Source: CAYLJV01 sp964510375 (GTDB taxonomy: Archaea > Hadarchaeota > Hadarchaeia > Hadarchaeales > JAGGTB01). Taken from it: a stretch of 37,195 nucleotides of DNA. Under the pieces are notes generated by a model, which was given only the letters and a program-made list of their open reading frames with translations, had not been told where the DNA came from and searched no databases. Below, piece after piece: positions 33,354 through 37,195 of the stretch (position 1 is its first letter; every line of letters begins with the position of its first letter). The stretch covers positions 1 through 37,195 of the forward strand of contig CAZEBR010000017.1 in the NCBI GenBank assembly GCA_964510375.1, written 5' to 3'. The translations under genes were made by a program, and so were the position numbers.

Positions 33354-34544
33354 CTATCCGCTTATTCTTTCAGCCAACTTTTTCCCGAGGTCGACGACTT
33401 GTTCGAAATCTTCCTCGGTTGGTGATCCCAAGGTCTCCACTGCACCGACAACTTCAGCGTCCATATCGCCCACCATGTCCGAAATTTCGGATACCGCACC
33501 ACCGGACCATCCGTGGGATTCTACAACACCTAGATAGTTAGTCGGAGGGTTGAGCTTCTTCGCGAGGTAGGTAACATGCTGAATTTGAGGATGGGGGCCT
33601 CCCAGAACAGTCGGAGTACCGATCACTATCCCGGCGCTATCGACGATTTCCCCTGCCAATTTACCGATATCTCCGGTCGCCAAATTGACTGGCACGGCTT
33701 CTACACCTTCCGAGGCGATTGTCTCCGCAAGAGCCTTGGCCAATTTCTCGGTACTACCCCACATAGAGATATAGATTATCAGGACTTTTTCCTTAACCTC
33801 GCCCTCAACCCATTTCCTGTAGTTCTCAACTATGTTCTCGGGATTTTTGTAAATAGGTCCGTGAGAGGGAGCTATCATCTCGATATCTAAATCTTCGATT
33901 TTATCTAGGGCTCGCCCTGCCATTTTTCTAAACGGCATCATGATCTCCCCGAAATAAGTCTTGGCGTATCCCACGAGTTCCTCCCCAATTTCCTCGTCAA
34001 AGAATTTTCCGGACGCCAAGTGAGAACCGAAAAAGTCGCAGGGGAAAAGGACCCCACCTTCTTCGTAATAAGTAAACATTGTTTCGGGCCAGTGAAGCCA
34101 AGGCGCATCTATAAACCTGAGGGTCTTATCACCCAAATCCAATACTTCTCCATCATCCACAATCCTGATCTCATCTTCAGCGGCGTGACCGAGAGACACG
34201 GCCATGTCGCTTCCCTTCGAGCTCGTGAGGACTTTCGCTTCATCCGCCAAGGGCAACATGTGAGAAAGTGCCCTCGCATGGTCAGGTTCGGCGTGATTCA
34301 TAACAAGGAAATCAATGTTACTAACGTTTGAAATTTGATTCACCTTAGCCTCCAACTCTGGCTCGAAACCGGGATTTACGGTATCTATCAAAGCCGTCTT
34401 TTCAGTTCCTTCCACCAAATACGAATTGTAAGTCGTCCCATTAGGAAGAGGTATCAAACGATCGAACATTCTCCTGTCCCAATCTTTTACGCCGACCCAG
34501 TGCACTCCGGGCGATATTTCGAGTGTCTTTTTAGGAACCGTCAT
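33354..34544 (-). CDS. fprA: Flavodiiron protein (F420H2 oxidase type)
   Basis: A 396-residue two-domain enzyme. The beta-lactamase-like domain holds the diiron ligands in NHAEPDHAR (HxExDH, H84, E86, D88, H89) with further ligands in HWPETM, FPCDFF and SHGPIYK. The C-terminal flavodoxin domain starts at IYISMWGSTEKLAKAL. FprA reduces O2 to water using reduced F420, protecting anaerobes. I favour the ATG at 34544 behind AGGTATGAT; the ATG at 34553 has the purine stretch too close. The six-cysteine mini-gene lies 39 bases upstream. The divergent hemerythrin/PAS gene supports an oxygen-response role. Some homologues reduce NO instead. Confidence 0.92.
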   Translation of the reverse strand: MTVPKKTLEISPGVHWVGVKDWDRRMFDRLIPLPNGTTYNSYLVEGTEKTALIDTVNPGFEPELEAKVNQISNVSNIDFLVMNHAEPDHARALSHMLPLADEAKVLTSSKGSDMAVSLGHAAEDEIRIVDDGEVLDLGDKTLRFIDAPWLHWPETMFTYYEEGGVLFPCDFFGSHLASGKFFDEEIGEELVGYAKTYFGEIMMPFRKMAGRALDKIEDLDIEMIAPSHGPIYKNPENIVENYRKWVEGEVKEKVLIIYISMWGSTEKLAKALAETIASEGVEAVPVNLATGDIGKLAGEIVDSAGIVIGTPTVLGGPHPQIQHVTYLAKKLNPPTNYLGVVESHGWSGGAVSEISDMVGDMDAEVVGAVETLGSPTEEDFEQVVDLGKKLAERISG

Positions 34545-34580
34545 ATTTATCATACCTATCTAAATCTATCACAATTTTAT

Positions 34581-34598
34581 GAACTATTCGAACCGTTC
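34581..34598. promoter_or_regulatory. Palindrome upstream of fprA
   Basis: GAACTATTCGAACCGTTC is an 18-bp dyad with 14 of 18 positions symmetrical (GAAC..TTCGAA..GTTC). It sits about 37 bases before the fprA start and also covers the end of the mini-gene. It could be an operator, but it lies partly in coding sequence, so chance is possible. Confidence 0.35.
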
Positions 34599-34718
34599 TA
34601 ACCTCTGAAAACAATTACAGGGGCCCTCATTCAACCTAGAGTAACACTTGTCACATAACCCTCTAGTTAAGCGGTCAACTTTTTCTCCACAGTTACTGCA
34701 ATGAAGATTAACGGGCAT
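34584..34718 (-). CDS. Six-cysteine mini zinc-finger protein, 44 aa
   Basis: An ATG-to-TAG frame that begins MPVNLHCSNCGEKVDRL, continues TRGLCDKCYSRL and ends GPCNCFQRLERFE. Cysteines at 7/10 and 22/25 form a CxxC...CxxC zinc site, and 34/36 add a CxC. The ribosome binding site GGGGATG lies just upstream, and a TATA-like site at 34753-34762 is at the right distance. It precedes fprA by 39 bases in the same direction, so it may be co-transcribed. It could be a redox-sensing or nucleic-acid-binding partner of the oxygen response; no homologue is recognised. Confidence 0.65.
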   Translation of the reverse strand: MPVNLHCSNCGEKVDRLTRGLCDKCYSRLNEGPCNCFQRLERFE

Positions 34719-34752
34719 ATCTTCATCCCCGGGTACTAATTTACCGGGAAAC

Positions 34753-34762
34753 ATATATAAAC
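34753..34762 (-). promoter_or_regulatory. TATA box for the mini-protein/fprA transcript
   Basis: The minus-strand sequence AAAGTTTATATATG contains a good archaeal TATA element, centred about 39 bases before the ATG at 34718, leaving room for a short leader with the GGGGATG ribosome binding site. It lies in the gap between divergent genes. Confidence 0.5.
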
Positions 34763-34801
34763 TTTACCCACAAATAGGTGATTAAAGTTATGAGGTTACT
34801 C

Positions 34802-34823
34802 TATTAAAACCGTATTAAAACCG
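34802..34823 (+). repeat. Tandem 11-bp repeat in promoter of the hemerythrin/PAS gene
   Basis: TATTAAAACCG occurs twice, perfectly and back to back, 35 bases before the ATG at 34858. The second copy includes a TATA-like TATTAAAA at a position that could serve as the promoter, so the repeat may be both TATA and operator. Confidence 0.6.
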
Positions 34824-34857
34824 ACTAAAGAACTTAGAAAAGAGGTTGAAACTACCT

Positions 34858-36180
34858 ATGTCTAATCTTGAAGAAGGAAAAGAAAAATTGAAAGGAATTC
34901 TCAAGGAGTTACAGGAAAAAGAAGACATCGATGATTTGAAGGAGACATCAAAGGATCTTCTTAGGAGACTAGAACCACAAGAAATTCCCGCAATCGAACA
35001 GGAGCTAGTAGAAGAGGGTGTTTCACCATCAGAAATAGCCGAGATGTGCGATATACACTTGGAGCTTTTTAGAGAGTCGGTGAGGGAAAAATTCGATCTG
35101 GAAGATATCCCCGAAGGTCATCCACTGGACACGCTGTACCGGGAAAACGACAAAATTACGAAAGACGCTGAAATGCTCAATCTAAAAGCTAAAAGCTTAG
35201 CTCAAGCCGAAAGCGGAGAGAAAAAAAGGAAGACGCTCGGAGAACTCGGTCAACTCGTTTCCAGTTTGATGGACATCGATAGGAAGCACTATAACCGCCA
35301 AGAAATGATCGTTTTTCCCCACATAGAAAGAAGGGGTATAAATGCGGTGCCGAGAGTTCTCTGGAGGAAGCATAACGAAAACATGGAGAAAGTCAAGGAA
35401 CTTCTCAAATTATTGTCCGGAAAACCTCAAGAATTGGAAAAGGGCAACCTCGTGAAAAAGATGAACGAAAAATCAAGAGAAGTTTCGTCCGGCCTGACGG
35501 AGATGGTCTTCAGAGAAAACAACATTCTGTACCCAACTTTGAAGGAGCTTTTAACTGAAGAAGAGTGGGTCGCCATTAAGAAACAAGAAGACGAAATAGG
35601 ATACTATAAGACCGAACCCAGCGAGGGGTGGGACCCTGACGTAGAGCCTAAAATGCCGTACGAAATCGACGAAGGAGTGTCTGAGGAAAAATTGAACGAG
35701 TTGCCCGAGCAGTTGAAAAGCATGCTGGGAAATCAGAAATTAAAACCAGACTCCTACTCCCTAGTCAGAGACGAAGACAAAGAACTAAATACCGGTTTCC
35801 TAAACCTGAAGGAAATCGATGTTCTGCTCAATAATCTACCCGTGGATATAACTTTTATCGACAGCGAAAATAGGGTTAGATTCTTTTCAGGAGGGGAGAG
35901 GATATTCCCGAGAACTCCGTCAGTTCTCGGAAGGCCGGTAAAGTTTTGTCACCCTCCAGAGAGTGTCGAGGCCGTCGAGGAGATAATTGAGACCTTCAAA
36001 AGAGGAGAAAAAAAAGAAGCGGAGTTCTGGATCCAGATGAAGGATAATTTCGTTCACATACGATACTTCCCTCTCAGGGATAGCAATGGAGAATACTTGG
36101 GGGCCTTAGAGGTCACACAAGAAGTATCCGATATTAAAGAACTCGAGGGAGAAAAGAGAATTCTAGATTGGAAAAAATAG
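34858..36180 (+). CDS. DUF438/hemerythrin-like/PAS sensor protein
   Basis: A 440-residue soluble protein. The N-terminal part (about 1-80) is DUF438-like helical sequence. The middle (about 85-235) is a hemerythrin-like four-helix bundle with putative iron ligands in HPLDTLYREN, HYNRQEMIVFPHIE, WRKHNEN and ENNILYPTL, and the C-terminal part (about 320-430) is a PAS domain (LLNNLPVDITFIDSENRVRFFSGG, then FCHPPESV and HIRYFPLRDSNGEYLGALEV). This architecture binds oxygen or redox ligands and senses them, but no output domain follows. ATG at 34858 with AGAGGT 11 bases before it. Divergent from the fprA side, and followed by the PRC-barrel gene. Confidence 0.88.
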   Translation: MSNLEEGKEKLKGILKELQEKEDIDDLKETSKDLLRRLEPQEIPAIEQELVEEGVSPSEIAEMCDIHLELFRESVREKFDLEDIPEGHPLDTLYRENDKITKDAEMLNLKAKSLAQAESGEKKRKTLGELGQLVSSLMDIDRKHYNRQEMIVFPHIERRGINAVPRVLWRKHNENMEKVKELLKLLSGKPQELEKGNLVKKMNEKSREVSSGLTEMVFRENNILYPTLKELLTEEEWVAIKKQEDEIGYYKTEPSEGWDPDVEPKMPYEIDEGVSEEKLNELPEQLKSMLGNQKLKPDSYSLVRDEDKELNTGFLNLKEIDVLLNNLPVDITFIDSENRVRFFSGGERIFPRTPSVLGRPVKFCHPPESVEAVEEIIETFKRGEKKEAEFWIQMKDNFVHIRYFPLRDSNGEYLGALEVTQEVSDIKELEGEKRILDWKK

Positions 36181-36200
36181 AAAACTTATAGGATTCCTTG

Positions 36201-36213
36201 CTTTAAATATATG
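36201..36213 (+). promoter_or_regulatory. TATA box of the PRC-barrel gene
   Basis: CTTTAAATATATG lies about 17-27 bases before the TTG start and about 20 bases after the previous stop, a good archaeal TATA element for an own, very short-leader or leaderless transcript. Confidence 0.45.
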
Positions 36214-36227
36214 GCGAGGGCTAGAAT

Positions 36228-36512
36228 TTGGACAGAATTATAGCAAGCGATTTGAGGGATAAAGAAGTCTGTACAAATCAGGGTACTATTCTCGGTTACG
36301 TATTCGATCTTAGCGTGGATATGGATACGGGAGAAATAGAATTCCTGATAATTGAACCTTATTCGGATGAAGTATCGAACGAACTTTCCACCGATGAGGA
36401 AGGATTTGCACACGTTCCGGCTTCTACCATAGTATCCGTCCGAGACGACGTAGTAGTTGACGGGAAAAAGCTTTCAGCTTCTTTAAGCAAGATAAGAAAA
36501 AGACAGAGATAA
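36228..36512 (+). CDS. PRC-barrel domain protein
   Basis: A 94-residue single PRC-barrel protein. It has IIASDLRDKEVCTNQGTILGY, the glycine-rich beta-barrel start, then DTGEIEFLIIEP and FAHVPASTIVSVRDDVVVDG. Stand-alone PRC-barrel proteins of this size in haloarchaea (CdpB1/CdpB2) take part in cell division, so that is one possible role; other PRC proteins act in RNA metabolism. TTG is the start, behind GAGGG at 36215-36219. It is on the strand of the hemerythrin/PAS gene, 47 bases after it. Confidence 0.88.
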   Translation: MDRIIASDLRDKEVCTNQGTILGYVFDLSVDMDTGEIEFLIIEPYSDEVSNELSTDEEGFAHVPASTIVSVRDDVVVDGKKLSASLSKIRKRQR

Positions 36513-36632
36513 TCACTGAATTTGGCCTCCAAACTCTCAGAGCTAAAAAATAATAAAAAACTAGGCAAGGAGAAAGCGTACCTAACTTTCCCCTATTGTA
36601 TTATTCAGTATCCTGTACGCCCAAACTTCTAT

Positions 36633-37195
36633 CTAGAGCTCGTACCACGTATTGTCCTGTGTGGTCGGAGGTACCGTTATTCCGTAGACCGTTTTAAATC
36701 CGGAATTCGGATAAAACGTTATGCTGGCCGAGCCGGAAGGTCCCAACTCGTTTCCGGAGGTCGGATGAAGAACTATTTTGACTATGTCGCCCATAGACTC
36801 TATCATGGTCTCACCGGTTCCGCTGACGTCCTGGAGTTCTTGGACATAGAACTCCTCACTAGGGGTGGTTATGGAGTCACTGCTCGTGTAACTGAGATGA
36901 TTAACCTCATCATCGGATTTGTATTGAATAACAGTATTTTCAAGGTTTATTCCTTGAGAACCTGCGTAAGGTCTTATAACAAGGTTAATGTTATCTATCT
37001 CTGAATTAGAGTCCGTACTACCCTTTGCAGCTAAAACTTTGACTCCGGACGAAACTTCGGCTATGGTTTCCTGTCCGGTGGCCCTGGCCTGCTGTTGCAG
37101 GGAGCCGGCCGTGTTAATCAGTACGCCCGCGGCGACGGATGCGACGATAATCATCGCGATGAACACAATCATCGTTCCAATACCCACGATACCGC
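36633..37195 (-). CDS. flaB: Archaellin (FlaB), N-terminus cut by the window edge
   Basis: A structural filament protein of the archaellum. The visible frame starts at the window edge with GIVGIGTMIVFIAMIIVASV, the hallmark N-terminal assembly helix of archaellins, followed by AAGVLINTAGSLQQQARATG and a Ser/Thr/Asn-rich, beta-type filament surface domain. The true start with the class III signal peptide lies outside the window, just upstream of the first residues seen; the GTG at 37187 is inside the mature helix and not the real start. About 187 residues are visible. Stop TAG. More archaellum genes may lie to the right. Confidence 0.93.
   Translation of the reverse strand, partial: GIVGIGTMIVFIAMIIVASVAAGVLINTAGSLQQQARATGQETIAEVSSGVKVLAAKGSTDSNSEIDNINLVIRPYAGSQGINLENTVIQYKSDDEVNHLSYTSSDSITTPSEEFYVQELQDVSGTGETMIESMGDIVKIVLHPTSGNELGPSGSASITFYPNSGFKTVYGITVPPTTQDNTWYEL

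Noticed and set aside
1..37195. CRISPR array, insertion sequence, integrase or rRNA
   Set aside because: No regularly spaced repeats, transposase or integrase motifs, or rRNA-like sequence were seen on either strand.

Overview
This window looks like a piece of an archaeal chromosome. The signs are an archaellin with its typical hydrophobic start, an RNA polymerase subunit P, a VLRF1-type release factor, a B-family DNA polymerase of the divergent PolB2 kind, an F420H2-oxidase-type flavodiiron protein, a tRNA-Thr without encoded CCA, TATA-box-like promoters, and many TTG or GTG starts behind GGAGG/GGTGA ribosome binding sites. Proteins are rich in Asp/Glu, and two trehalose-phosphate-synthase-like genes and a proline biosynthesis gene are present. 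This fits a euryarchaeal-grade, perhaps salt-adapted lineage (MSBL1-like or a relative is a guess). A 27-base run of N shows that this is a draft assembly.

Layout. 1-3.6 kb: end of an unknown gene, an SDR oxidoreductase, a CPH-type copper ATPase broken by the N gap, and CheW. 3.8-9.0 kb: a tiny zinc-ribbon protein, two diverged OtsA paralogs, and between them a TsaC/Sua5 gene, an acidic unknown protein, a HAD phosphatase and rpoP (the last two overlapping). 9.0-13.3 kb: ProC, aldo/keto reductase, a small helical protein, a Vms1/VLRF1-like release factor and a membrane-anchored HtrA protease. tRNA-Thr lies at 13.7 kb. 13.9-22.4 kb: an apparently A/T-richer island with a corrinoid protein, a UroD-fold methyltransferase, a branched-chain-type ABC importer with a fused LivH-LivM permease, and an OFA-family MFS transporter. 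22.5-26.0 kb: macrodomain protein, a small membrane protein, a flavin-reductase-like gene with an in-frame TAG, a DUF169 protein and a fumarylacetoacetase-family protein. 26.0-31.9 kb: a collinear set of RecA-like protein without Walker A, small MGRTVPTFR protein, PolB2 and MrfA/Hrq1-like helicase. 31.9-37.2 kb: PHP phosphoesterase, HPP membrane protein, flavodiiron protein behind a six-cysteine mini-protein, a divergent DUF438/hemerythrin/PAS protein, a PRC-barrel protein and the start-truncated archaellin.

Themes. The 13.9-22.4 kb island could import a methylated compound and transfer its methyl group to a corrinoid protein. The two OtsA proteins and ProC point to compatible solutes. FprA and the hemerythrin/PAS protein form an oxygen-response pair. 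The most intriguing unit is the RecA-like/PolB2/helicase set: a RecA fold without its P-loop and a polymerase with altered catalytic motifs, kept together in one transcription direction, which recalls bacterial mutasome cassettes and may be a DNA damage tolerance system. No CRISPR array, insertion sequence or rRNA gene was seen.
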